A stretch of 64,000 nucleotides of DNA, taken from positions 24,443 through 88,442 of the forward strand of contig JAIQDT010007623.1 in the NCBI GenBank assembly GCA_021521415.1. The letters run 5' to 3'. Shown in pieces: positions 35,969 through 48,297 of the stretch (within the stretch, counting starts at the first letter, position 1; each line of letters opens with the position of its first letter). The translations under genes were made by a program, and so were the position numbers. The notes beneath the pieces were generated by a model. It was not told the DNA's origin. It was given only the letters and a program-made list of their open reading frames with translations, and did no database searches. This stretch comes from Bidens hawaiensis. Lineage: Eukaryota > Streptophyta > Magnoliopsida > Asterales > Asteraceae.

Positions 35969-36229
35969 TAAGCCGACAAATATGACATGAACTTTTTGGG
36001 AATATTAAATAATAGGGTTATATGGAGAATCTCTCTCCTCACATGGTTTAATTTGAGAATTTTGCCTTTGTTTTTTCTATTCAATTCGAAATGGCAATCG
36101 AAGAATGACTAGAGTTAAGATATGAAAATATCAGTTAACCGTTTTTTGAATATAGATTATTAACCGTAACTGGTTATTGGTTAAACGGTCAAAACCGGTT
36201 GTTGTAAATAATCGTTACAGTTCCTAGCC

Positions 36230-39200
36230 AATTCATTTGCTGATTTGCTCCCGTTGGACATGTACTATATATTATTCTCATAGATCATTGTCATCTTTAG
36301 GAGAAAAACTATGGTCCATCATTCACTAGTGGAGATAACACGGGTTGATGACACTACACACTACCTTGCTGATATGATTGTTGTATACTTGTACATGATT
36401 TTGATTAATGAAAGTTCGTTTCGCTAGTAAAAAATAAATCGAGATGTTATGCCATCAAAGACTTTTTATGAATGAGGTAATGTCAAGCATATTAACTCGT
36501 ACAAACAAAATCTTCAAATTAAACCCTTTACTTGAAAATCTTATTAGCATTTTAATCCTATAAAACAACTAAAATGAACACATGATCGATCTTATGTGAT
36601 TTAATACCAAAGTACCGTTGACTGTACATACGATCAAAACTTAGTTAATTAGCATTTCATCTGTCAACCCTTCAAAATTTATACATAGAAACCCCTGAAA
36701 CACGGGGAGAGATATTTAACTAATTATTTATAAATACTATGTACTCGGCTCGTTTCATTCACCAGTACCTTGAATCGTTATATACGAAATTTGGCATGAA
36801 AAAACAAACTTTAACTTTAGTGTACCGATTGACTAACGAGGTCAAACTTCTTTATTTCAAACAGAAATGCTAGGAATAACAAGTTTTTATCTTTTATGTG
36901 TTGTAACTTTCTTTTTAAAGGTACATATGATTATATATGTTGGTGTGACCCCTGAGGTATTTCCATGTGCATGAACCACTAAAGTCGGGTGATTAAAATT
37001 TAGGGGCACTTGAGTGTCACATGTAATGTTAACTCAATATTTGTCTCGATGTTTATATTTTGTATTGTTTCATGAGTTCAGTACATATTGCTTGTTATTG
37101 CATAGCTACTATCAATTAAGTAAAGTATTTATTCTTGTTTCTTTATGTGTAATTGTATTTAGTTCATACCTTATGCATTTTAATGCTTAGGTAGCTAGAA
37201 CACACAATAACCACATCTTCACTAGGACTGTTCAAAAGGTAAGACCCGACTCTTTTACCTAATACTTTACCCGGACCCTTTACCCTTTTAGAAAGAAATG
37301 TGGACCCGAGACCCTACCCTCTAAACAATAAAAGGGTCGGGTATAAATAAGGGTTTCAAGAGTCCAACCCTTTACCCTTTAAGATAATAATCACATCTTA
37401 TTTTTTGCATTTATTAGTTGCATATCTCATATATGACTTTAATATTTGAATCCTAGAACAATTATACTTTAATTTAATAACATAGTAAAGTCTAACTTCG
37501 AAAGTTTATCAACCATTTGAATTGATGCAACCAATATTCACATTCACAAATTACATGTAGAGAACAATTCGGTGATTTCCATATATATGTTTCCATTCAG
37601 TAGTGTGACCCTTTAATTTTATTTTTCTTAGTAGTTGGGAAATTTATGATGAATCATATATGAAATACAAACCTCTCATAAATTTTATATTAATCGTGAA
37701 TTTGATGTATATCTATTTAGTAAACGGGTCAAGGGTTTGAAAATGGGTCGAACCCTTGAAACCCTTTTACCCTTTGAGGTGAAATTTAAATATCCTTTAC
37801 CCGACCCATATTATTTATTCGGGTCTAATTAAGGGTTTTAAGAGTCGGGTAACCAGGTTTCAAGGGTCCGACCCTTATCTTGCTCACCCCTAATCTTCAC
37901 CTTGATGAGTTCACTTCAAGAGATATTAACATCGAGACAAATATCCATAAGGACACGCCTAGCACCCAAAATATGTTTTTTCCATTATTATTGACTATTA
38001 TCTTATGGTGTTTAAATGTGCCACCACCATATCCATGTTAGATAACTCTAAATTTTTACTTGTCTCCATACGACCTTTTACATATTTTAAACAATTGACA
38101 TGTATATTGCAATAGACTTGAGATAGCTTGGGGTACTTGATTGGTGTGTAAGAGAACTTTTTCATATCCTGAGTTCTAAAGAAAAAATAACATTATCTTT
38201 ATGTCATATTGTTTACCTCAACTTTAAAAGAAATTCGATTGAGACGTGGAGCACGAACAACAAATCAAATAAAATTTCTAAGCATTCGACAAAATAATTA
38301 CATTTGCAAAGTCACATCTACCTTTTAAATATTTGACTATATGTGAAATCAACATCGACATGGAATAAATATAACATGCATGGCATATAACATGAACGAG
38401 TATATGCTTTTAATTTGATGCATACATATGGAAATCAAGTACCAATAAATCTCTCTTGTCAATTCACAAGGATAAGTATTCTCTAATGATAATTACCAAC
38501 CCCCGCTCGATTTAATTCATTCATAACATAACCATAAAATAAAATCATTTGTCGTTTTTATTGGATTTAATATAAATTAAAGTGTAAATCACATCATTCA
38601 TCTCGTGGTATGTTAAAACTTTAGCTTTCGGTTTTAGGTATGAGGAATTACAGCTATATATAATACTTGCTGTAATACTCTCCTTATTTTACATGTATAT
38701 GTTTTTGTCTCTTGCATGGTCGATGTTAATTTCTTTTGCTAAATTCATATTAATGTGGTTTACATAAAAAGGATGTTAGAAATCTCTTTATAGATTTATT
38801 AGATATAAGGATTTATATAAATACTAAGATGACTGATGACATATTACTTTTGGGTTAAAGCAAATGTAATATGTCTCAATCATATCTCAAGTTAGGAGAC
38901 TAAAAGATGGAAGTCGAAAGATTTTATTATGGATGGTTATTATCATCATCGAATTTGTCCTACACTTTTGTTACTACACCTAAATAATTTAGTGAGAATG
39001 AATTTAATTATTATAGCTAATACTAAAAATATTATTACTTCAGATGTAGGTTATTTTTGAAGATTTGAACCGGATTACTAGATAAATGTGTAGATGGAGC
39101 GCATTTTCCCTCTAGACCCCTCATAATAAGTCGAAACTCCTTTAAATAACATAAAGGAAAACTAAAGTTGGGTATAATTTACTCGACAATTTGGTTGATT

Positions 39201-39656
39201 TGAAAGTATAGAAACTCCTAACTTTTCAGGAGGGAGTTACAATATTCTTAATAATTGATGATGATATCATGCGCTTCTCTCTTTTCACTTGGTAACAGAT
39301 AGGTTTGCTTAATATAATTTCCCGTTATCAAAATGGTGTGGTTCTCTTACTTATATAGTCAGGTGCCCGCGTGATGCAGCGGTGTACGCGACCAATGTTA
39401 GTACACTCGTAACCTCGGTACGTGCGTAACCCGACGATGGTATGTGTTTAACGTGACATCAGGTGTGTAACCATTGTTAATAAGCGCATCACACAATGCC
39501 TAAATGTGAGCAGCCCGATATGTTATACTATATCATCCGCGTAACGAATGCCTGAGCGTGCATTACCGGTGACAAAAATCAAGAAACACAGATGAAATGT
39601 AGAGTAATTTCAAATAAACCGCTTTTTAACAAAACCCATTTTGACGCAAAACTCGT
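36230..39656. repeat. Tandem 5-kb unit, copy 3, truncated by an LTR
   Basis: Starts TTCATTTGCTGATTTGCTCC and follows copies 1 and 2 up to GACGCAAAACTCGT, where the LTR begins at 39657. At 39076-39092 it keeps the empty Helitron site. Contains the hAT MITE at 37223-37892. Confidence 0.85.
37223..37892. mobile_element. hAT MITE with perfect 8-bp TSD, copy 3
   Basis: ATCTTCAC at 37215-37222 and 37893-37900. Termini TAGGACTGTTCAA and, reversed, TAGGGGTGAGCAAG. 670 bp, non-coding; same insertion as 10943-11603. Confidence 0.88.
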
Positions 39657-40692
39657 TGTAACATCCCGAAATTTCTAAGAATAAATAATTAATATATTAT
39701 TTATTTAATAGGGAAAAGTTTACTTAAGTTAGTAGAGAAATAAAATAATAAAGATGGAAAGATAAGTAGGCTAATTAGATGGAATTAATTATGGATCAAA
39801 AAGGAAAGATGAGTTTAAGGTACATGGATTAAGAGAGTATAAATACCTCTTAAAACCCTAAACCTTTCCATTTTCATACAACTCCACACCATAGTCTACA
39901 CCATCAAAACACACACTTAACCCAATTCCGGTTTTTGAGAAAACCACCCACAAAGACACAAAGATTCCCGGAGATCTAGCCGTCGGGTCGGTCTCAAATT
40001 TTAACTGAGTGTTCACGGTATAAAAATAAAGATTCCCACCGATCTTCGATCTTCGATCAGAGGTCGGTAAGTACGGCTTTTATCAGCAAAACCATAGCAG
40101 CTCAAAAGTGAAGATTCCAGTGACTGTTCAGCTGTTCCGGCGACTGTAGCGGCGGTTTCCGGCGAAGTTGAGCTGGTGGGTTTGTAGATCGGGACGAGAC
40201 AGTTTCGTGGCCGCTTGAATCACTCAAATCAGAGTTCGTTTGATATGATTTTGAGCCTCTCGAGTGATTTCAAACAAAAACCTCAAAGGTACGTTTTTGC
40301 TAAAAAGGTTTACTTTTCATGAACGGATTTACATGAAAATCGGTAGGATGATAGATCGGGTCAAGATTATTGATAAAGTAATGAACTTGATAATAAAAGG
40401 GTTAGTTGGTTCGTTTCGGGTAAAACGAGTAGTGTTCGGTTTGTGAAAAGAACGAGTAAACGAAGTCGGTTTTGCATGAAACTTAGTAGGATAGTAAATC
40501 GGACCTTATTATGTGATAAAGTTGCAAACTTGATATTAAAAATGAACTTAACGAATCTGCGGTTATGAACGGCTCGATAAAGAAATTCCTAAATCTAGTT
40601 TTGAACGTTTAAAGCCTAAAGGTCCAAACCTTACGATATCCCGGGGCAAGTCTTATCTGAAAATGGCTATGGGATATCGTAATAATACTAAG

Positions 40693-40782
40693 CCTAATAA
40701 TACTCGAGGAAGGAAGGTACCGAGCCCTAATAATACTCGAGGAAGGAAGGTACCGAGCCCTAATAATACTCGAGGATGTAGG
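40693..40782 (+). repeat. 33-bp LTR tandem repeat (about 2.7 units)
   Basis: Units CTAATAATACTCGAGGAAGG plus AAGGTACCGAGCC, nearly identical. Counterpart of the 32-33 bp repeat at 18506-18634 in the sister LTR. Confidence 0.85.
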
Positions 40783-42559
40783 GCGTAATGTTCTTTATAA
40801 CGTAAGATATGAATTTAAGTAAGTATGAATAAAAATATGAAAGTATGAATGAAAGTATGTAAGTATGTATGTGTTGTATATTGTATGATTAACTAGAACT
40901 CACTCAGCGTAGCTGACTTTTAGTATGCACGCAGGTGAGTAGGATGAGACAGCTAGCTTGAGCGGGATACATGGCAAAAGAATAAGAGGCTGGCATCTGG
41001 AAGACTTGTGATGTTTTTATGTTTAATGTTTTTATAAAATGAAAGACAAGATGTTGGTTTAAGGTAAGTCATGAAATGTTATGAAGGTTTAATGAAAGTT
41101 TTATATTCCGCGTAAAGTTTTAATTAACTCTGATATTTAGAACTGTGTTTATAAGTAAATCCAACATCCAATGTAGGGAACCGGTAACGGGGCCTTACAA
41201 GTTGGTATCAGAGCAAAGTTCGAGAGATTTAAGCATACTACATGCTTAGACTCGAACAGAGAAAGTGATTTAAGTAAGAAAAGAAAGAAGATGCCAGTTC
41301 AAGATAGCCATGTGTCACTCAAGCAAACTCGGTAAAGGTAAAGTATATGATTAATTTCATGTATAATGTAAGAATGTGTAAGGAAGTTAGCTTAATTGTT
41401 ATAGAAAGAATATTTGAATGTTAGCTTAACTGCTGCTTAACTGCTAAAGAAAGAATGTGTGTATGCTAGCATAAATGCTAGAGATAAGGATGTAGGTTTT
41501 ATGTATGTTATGATTGTGTGAGAAGTAGAAACTAGCACAAGTGAAATCACAAAGGGAAATATGTAGAACCTGAGGAGTAATGTAAAGAGTTAATTACACT
41601 TGGTCACTGTCATTAACTACTTACCTTACGAATCATGTGCTAAATAATTCCTAGAGTGATAACGTTTGTGTTTCCTTAGAGATAAGATAGATGAATTACA
41701 AAGGGACGAGCGCGAAGAGGTCGTACTGGACGCTGTGGTAAGACACGTGCTAACCAGACACCTGTTGAAGTAGGTGTGACAAGGAAATATACAAAAACAA
41801 TAGGACTTCGACTTTAGGAAGTAAAGAAGAAGGATCACGCCTGGAGCTTGTAATCATATACACCAAGGGAGTTGCTCAAAAGTTTCGCACTACAATGCCA
41901 ACAATGTTCGCCGAAGCATCAAATGTAGCCCGAACTGTGAAGTCCAAATGGAAGTAGCTTGAAAGAAACAGAGATAAGCCAACTAGAATGAGTCAAGACA
42001 GGTAGTATGTCTGCAATAGTTAACTCCATAGAGGAACTTGCTGGGATCGTGAGTAACAAAGCGAATGACGAGAAGGTAGAGATGATCGAGAAGGACGGGT
42101 GAAAGTCGAGGCATCTTAATTGAAAAGGAATGAAAGTACGAGACTACATAGTTTAGAAAATATGAAAGAAGACGTTAAGAATAATGTAGTTGTGTGCCTG
42201 ATACTTTATGGAAGAGACCACTAGCTATACTTTCGTCAAAGTATGAGAATGGTTAAGAATTGTAAGGTAGACATAGAAGGACGTGAGTTCCTTTCTACTC
42301 TTTATGATTGACCTTAAAAGAGTTTGATGTCGTTTGGGAATGGATTTGACGTCTGAGTTAAAGATCGTATAGCATGTAAGAGTAAGTTGATAAGGTTTAC
42401 GTCATTGGATGGCGGTACAGTGACGGTTTATGGTAATAAGGAAAGTCAAGGCCTAACGTCATTCCAATGATAGAAGCTAAAGGTTTGTTAAAGCGAGGGT
42501 GCAGTGCCTACCTGGCGTATGTTGTCAAAGCTACAGCCGACACGAAAGAAATGAAAGAT

Positions 42560-43500
42560 GTTCCTGTAGTGTGTGACTAACCCGAAGTGTTCCCGTATGA
42601 CCTTCCGGGGTTACCACTAGAACGAAAGGTAGGATTCCAGATAGAGTTAATACCAGGAGCACAGCCCGTCGCGAAAGCACCTTACCGCCTGGTGCCCTCC
42701 AAGATGAAAGAGTTAATGTCCCGACTACAAGAACTCCTCGACGAAGGTGTTTTGTGCCGAGAATTTCTCTACGGGGTGTACCAGTGATGTTCGTGAAGGA
42801 CAAAGACGGAAGTATGAGAATGTGTATAGATTTCTACTAGTTGAACAAGCTTACTGTGAAGAATAGATATTTGTTGCCACAGATTGATAATTTGTTTGAT
42901 CAAATGCACGGTGCGAGTTGGTCCTCGCAAATAGACCTCAGAGCGGGCTATTAACAGTTGAAAGTGAAAGAGGCAGACATCCCTAAGACAACGTTTCCGA
43001 CACGATATGGACACTAAGAATTTCTCGTGATATCGTGTGGATTGAAGAATGCTCCAGCAACATATATGCTTATGATGAATAGGGCGTGTCATCCGATCTT
43101 GGACAAATCTGACATTTGATTTTGTTGATGATAATATTGAAATATTCAAGGAATAAGTCCGATCATGCTGAACACTTGAGAGAAGTGTTGGAGACGCTGA
43201 CGAAAGAGTAATTGTATGCTAGCTTTTCAAGGTGCACCATTGATACATGGATACCTCTTCAAGTAGAAAGAACAGAATACGAGGCAAGAAGATGGGCAAG
43301 GCTGATAAAGGATTATGATCGTGAAATGAAGTATTATCCCGGAGAGGCTAACGAGGTCACTGACGCACTAAATCGTAAAGGTGGAGAGGTTATCACGACA
43401 ATTAAGTCGTATAAATTAGTTAGTACTTTGGATTGCATGAGCGAGATCCACGAGGTACAGCTAAAAGTTATAAAGGATGAGAGCAAGTTGAAAAATAAAT
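42560..43500 (+). pseudogene. Reverse transcriptase / RNase H remains
   Basis: [20 protein letters not shown] and [13 protein letters not shown] (42580-42720), then out-of-frame traces of the RT palm ([25 protein letters not shown]) through 43200. The RNase H end RRWARLIKDYDREMKYYPGE and ALNRKGGE follows at 43280-43390. Stops and indels throughout; the middle of RNase H is missing. Confidence 0.8.
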
Positions 43501-43539
43501 GAATTCTCTAGTTACACCGAGAGTTGAAAGATAATACTT

Positions 43540-44210
43540 ATGATGTGAAAATCATATTTGGTCGCCTGAGGATTCCACGTCATGGATATCTTCGAGGCCA
43601 AATCCTAGATGAAGGTCATAAGTCTAGATGTCGGTTATAATGAAGGCGTATACTAATAGAAGTGAAACGTTTAAGTAGAAGTCAAATAAAGATGAGTTCA
43701 TGGTATGTGACAGCTGTGGATAGACATGATACTTTGCCTACACGGATAAGAACAACCCCAAGTGTTACGAATGTGGAGCCGATGGTCACACCGCAAGAGG
43801 ATGCTAGAAACCAGGGACAAAAGGTGGAAAGACATGCGAGGAAAGCGTAAATATGGTTTAGATTTATGTCTACCTGAATTGAGTCTTGACACAAATGATT
43901 AGTGTGTAATTGATAATTATGTGATCACGGAAGGGAAGTCCTATGGAATGGAAAGGATAGGAGGGTATTATAAACGAAGGTCAAGACGTACCCGAAGGGA
44001 AGTTAGGTAAGGTAATTGGTTAAGGTAAGATCAGGCAGCCTGATATGCAACGGCAAACAACAACGGATTCATAGGACAACGTGAGACTTGATTAGTCAAG
44101 AAAAGGAAGATGTATCATCATGGACTTCATGATCAAGCTACCTTAGACAGCTATAACTCATGAACCCTACGTGTTGATACAGAGTTGAGAATGAAAGAAG
44201 GTTTAAGTGT
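43540..44210 (+). pseudogene. Zinc knuckle and integrase fragments, out of usual order
   Basis: RGQILDEGHKSRC (about 43590-43630) is the start of the integrase zinc-binding domain. A CCHC knuckle CYECGADGHTARGC lies at 43763-43804, preceded by CDSCG near 43710. Traces of the integrase core (MDFMIKLP) occur near 44120. The zinc knuckles belong to gag and should lie before protease, so this piece is displaced. Confidence 0.65.
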
Positions 44211-44340
44211 AACTTAAGGAGTTCTCCAACAAGTTATGCAATGGATGTACTCAAGGATTGCAAGAAGTGTTCTACCTTAAGGGATGGACAAAGGGGTTTC
44301 AAGAAATAATCATTAAGGAGGAACTATGAGTGCTTCCTTA

Positions 44341-45130
44341 CGTTTTGAATGAGGTGTAAAGGTACTAAATAAATATAGCCAAACTAGTTTAACACGTTTA
44401 TATCTCATTTTTTGAACTTTGAAGTCGTGTAAAGTAACCTTTTTATAAAAAAAATGTGAAATTCATATAATCCCATTCTATTGTAGTTTTGACTAAGGTT
44501 GTCAAAACATGTCAGACACGACACAATAATACACGATGCTCTGTGGTACTAAACACAAACACGACACGAAAACTAATCGTATCGTTTTTTCCCAACACGA
44601 GCTTGTTTAGTAACAAGTTAACATGTTAATACATTTTAAGAGATTTTTTTAAGACACAATGAATTATACATATATAATGAAATAAAAAGTTTCTAAATGA
44701 GCATAAAAGTCTTAATAGTACATAATTCATAACATATTTGAAACATGAAAACCACAGTTTTGTAACATACTTAAAATAGAAAATCATAGAAGCAAATAAT
44801 AATATCCATTAAAAATATAATATCGGGTCTGACAAGTAGGAGTGAAACAACGTATGTAATTATGACCCTATAGGTTTAGGACTTTAGGAGTGTATATTAA
44901 GTTTTTTAATTAGAAATCTAAACAGGTGGTTAACAGGTCTTTAACCTGTTAGGACACAAATTTAAACATATCAACCTATTTAAAACACAAAACTTGTTAA
45001 AACCTGTGTCCTGTTAACAAGTCCGTGTCAAAACTTGACAGTGTTTGAACTCGCAATGAAATAGAAAACTGCAAGATCTATCCCTGATTGTTCACCATAG
45101 CCTTATATATGCAGTTACAATAAGTTTTAC
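44341..45130. other. Intergenic; possible hAT-like MITE remnant
   Basis: Between about 44500 and 45060 the words GACACGACAC and GTCCGTGTC recur and the two ends are weakly inverted (TTGTCAAAACATGTCAG; CAAAACTTGACAG), as in old hAT MITEs. No target duplication found. 45133-45171 repeats 39 bp also present at 9911-9950 in the tandem unit. Confidence 0.35.
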
Positions 45131-45174
45131 AATTTAAACGGTCAAAACCGGTTGTTGCGAATAATCGTTACATA

Positions 45175-47240
45175 TCACTGATGGAAATCAAGTGATCTTG
45201 GAGTGGAATACAAGAACGGTTTCGGAGGAATTTGTATGGACTTCAAATCCCCTTCTAACATATCCAACACCTTACTCATTGATGGTCTGCTTGCAGGATC
45301 ACTTTGTGTGCACCATAAGCTTACCAACACCATCTTATTCGCTACTTCTTTATCGTGCGCGTCTAAAACGCCACTTAGTCCAAGATCTTTGTTAGACATA
45401 ACTTGTCTATACACGAAATCAAAAAAGTACATGTTACTAGTCCCATCATCTTCAACCACCACATTCCTCCGCCCGCCCACCATCTCTAACACCATCATCC
45501 CGTAGCTGTACACATCTGATTTGTGGGACACAACTCCAAAGTTCCTAGAAAATACTTCGGGTGCAATATAACCAGGTGTCCCTCGCATACCTGACATAGA
45601 TACAACACTTCTTTTTTCTGTGCATAGCTTCGCAAGCCCAAAATCGGATATTTTAGGACATAAATCTTCGTCTAAAAGAATATTATGCGGCTTTATGTCA
45701 AAATGCAAAATTCTAGTGTTACAACCGCGATGCAAGTACTCTAGTCCTCTAGCAATGCCGACTGTAATATCGTACAACTTCTTCCATTCTAGCTGAGTAC
45801 TTGTTGCTGAACTTGGATCATGAATAAATTTCTCGAGTGATCCGTTAGGCATATATTCATAAATCACAGCTCTATGACGACCCTCGAAACAGAAGCCTAA
45901 TAGACTTACTATGTTCACATGACAAGTCTTGCTAATGCTTGCAAGCTCATTGACCAGATCTTGTCCGCTACCTTTTAGCTCGTTTAAAACTTTGACTGCG
46001 ACTTCGTTGCCATTTTGTAACTTACCTCGGTATACAGAACCGTAACCTCCTTCGCCTATTTTTAATTTGAAGGAGTCGGTCATTTTTTTCATATGTGAAT
46101 AAGAGTAACGTTTCGGAGCTAGAGATTCATGATTCTTGATGATGGCTTCTATGTTGGAATAGTTTTCAGCATCATGCCTTGAGAAGATTTTGAATCTAGA
46201 GCATAAGACTAGCAGGATGAATATAATAACAGTTCCGACCGCTATGGTTGCTGCAAGCAACAATCATTGAAATCAGGGAACATGTATAGACATAAGTGTA
46301 GATAATCATAATTCATAAACATAAAGGATTTTACCTAGTGCGGATTTTATCACGATGTTTCTCTGTTTCTCTGCATAAGAAGTCATTATCAGCTCTAACT
46401 TTAAAAAACATACTACACACATCATATTCATGCTTGTTATATCCGAAGAACAAATAAGAGTCTTTAATCACCTTTCTTGGTGTTGCGGCTGTTGTAATCA
46501 CATCTAAACTCTTGGCTCCCTTTCGAACATTGCCCTCCTCTCCTGTAGCAATCCTGACACCTGTCAGATACTTGCACAACAATATTAAGGTCCGAGGTCA
46601 ACAGTTTAAACAGGTTGTTGAAATCTGTTGCATTAATCGAAAGCATAGACGGAGGATTTCCTGGCAAAACAGCCACTGAGCAGAGAGGTGGTAGATTGAT
46701 GTTGGTTGAAATATAGCCATTTGAGTATGTGTAATAATAGTTATAGTCAACACAACTATCAAACACATAATATTCACCTGCTGGGCTAAAATACCCGTCG
46801 ACTTGTTCACCAAGTCCTGGACTCTTTAAACATCTTAACACGGGAAAGGTTGGAGAGACGCTATAAAAGATAGAGGATGAACCGGGAGGAAATATGTACG
46901 TCAGCGAATCGCAACTATTATTATCTATTTGATTTGCATAAAAGTTGTCTCGAACAAGAACAAAATCACTACTGCCCGGCATGACCCGCACAAGATCATA
47001 CGGCGGGTAGTCTTGTTTCAACAGAATCTTTGGAACTGGTTGATTACAATCAACCTCACACAATCCACATGCTGAGTTACCAGATGTGTAAAATGGGAAG
47101 CTCAAGTAGCCAAGGTTTGAACACAAAAAAGAGGCGGGACAAATGGGTCGGGAACTGTTTCCTTCATCTTGTGATGAAACAGGATGCACGCTATGAGATA
47201 GAACAAATAAGATCAAAAGAATGGAATGCTTAATTTCCAT
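45175..47240 (-). CDS. LRK10L: LRK10-like receptor kinase (GUB_WAK ectodomain)
   Basis: Three coding exons: 46472-47240, 46335-46370 (36 bp) and 45175-46250; they join in frame to 626 aa. Start at 47240 gives signal peptide MEIKHSILLILFVLSHSV; an upstream ATG at 47273 adds 11 residues and is less likely. The ectodomain has the Cys-rich GUB_WAK_bind pattern (CPASFLCSNLGYLSFPF) and a WAK-associated C-terminal part (CQDCYRRGGQC). A transmembrane segment spans about 265-285. Kinase: GEGGYGSVY near 334, AVKVL, ILHFDIKPHNILLD, SDFGLAK, GTPGYIAPE. HFD instead of HRD makes it a non-RD kinase, usual in this family. The tiny middle exon before the membrane helix is typical of LRK10-like genes. Likely a plasma-membrane receptor in defence or stress; ligand unknown. 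Confidence 0.92.
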
Positions 47241-47273
47241 TACTAAGTTTTGAACTAGAACAAATAAGATCAT

Positions 47274-48297
47274 GTTCTACAAAAATGCTTATGATGTAAT
47301 TTTTAAGAAAGTCAAGCCACACCCTTTATCCATAGTCAAACATACTTTTCATAATGTTTAATAATGAAAGGTCAATGTTCTAGACTTGGTACTCAAAGAA
47401 CAAAACGACTACGAATTTGTATGTGTGTGTCACACATTCATCTGTCTTATCAAAAGAGACCTGTATGCCTGTTGTTGAACTTGAACGCAAGCTTAGTAGA
47501 GTGTTGGTTCAGCTTTAGTTTAACTTCACTTCAGGTTTGAATATGGATTTCCAGCAGTAATTTGAATATTTATGATTAGCTTTTGATTGGGTATATATTT
47601 AATTTTTTTATTTTTTTTAAATATTATTAAAGAAAATGATCCAATTACGATAGAGAGATAGATAAGTGGGTAACAAGCTACGCCGCCACCCCTTTTGAAC
47701 GGCAGTGTTCATGTTTAAAATTTGTTTCTATGACATTGATCATGTTTAGAATTTGTTTTCAATGGTAATTTCCTAATTGGTAAACGCCAAAATGGTCAAC
47801 AACTTTGGTCAATAATGATGGTTGTTGACTTGTTGAGGAACATCTGTCACTCTCAAGAATACCAGTCATGCCTTCAATAAAAATACATGAACATTAATAA
47901 TAATTAAAAAATATATACAGCCGATAATTTATGAGTGTTACACAAAGATTACAAAAATGAATGGTTTATACTTCACATAAAAGATAATGTTTTATAAAAA
48001 ATATTTAAAAAAAGAACTATTGCTAAACAACATAGAAATAAAATGCTACAAAATAAATGATTCTTAGTCTGTAAATAACATGGCCAGTCACAGAAAATAA
48101 ACTAACCATATTAAACACATCAAAATTTGTAGCAAAATTGAAAGGATGCTGAAAGATTAAACTGTAAGTAAACTAATCCATAGGGTCCCAGAAAATTAAA
48201 GCTCAAGGGTACAAACATGGTTTCAAATCCTACTACCAAAACACCATCTTTCAATAACTTAAAACAAAAAAACAATCACTAAATTGAAAACAATAAC
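47274..48297. other. Intergenic between LRK10-like and eIF4A genes
   Basis: No gene seen. Holds one copy of a dispersed repeat at 47634-47700 and a small inverted repeat around TTGTTGAC/GTCAACAA (47790-47835). The eIF4A 3' UTR must lie in 48000-48297. Confidence 0.5.
47634..47700 (+). repeat. Dispersed repeat, copy A
   Basis: GATAGAGAGATAGATAAGTG..CGCCGCCACCCCTTTTG. Reverse complement, about 80% alike by eye, occurs at 51195-51262 on the other side of the eIF4A gene. The GGGGTGGCGGCG ends face each other. Confidence 0.7.

Larger units (their letters stand above)
9959..36229. repeat. Tandem 5-kb unit, copy 2, split by a Helitron
   Basis: Left part 9959-12815 and right part 33584-36229 join exactly as in copies 1 and 3 (ATAAA|TGTGTAG). 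Without the 20.8-kb insertion the unit is about 5.5 kb and matches copy 3 best. Parts hold the hAT MITE at 10943 and the Tourist MITE at 35671. Confidence 0.85.
39657..44340 (+). mobile_element. Degenerate Ty3/gypsy element: 5' LTR plus scrambled gag-pol remains
   Basis: LTR 39657-41199 (TGTAACATCCCG to GGGGCCTTACA), PBS TGGTATCAGAGC at 41203-41214, then remains of RT, RNase H, a gag zinc knuckle and integrase. No 3' LTR or target duplication is visible, so the right part was lost. Same LTR family as the solo LTR at 18017-32735. Numerous stops and frameshifts mark it as old. Confidence 0.85.
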
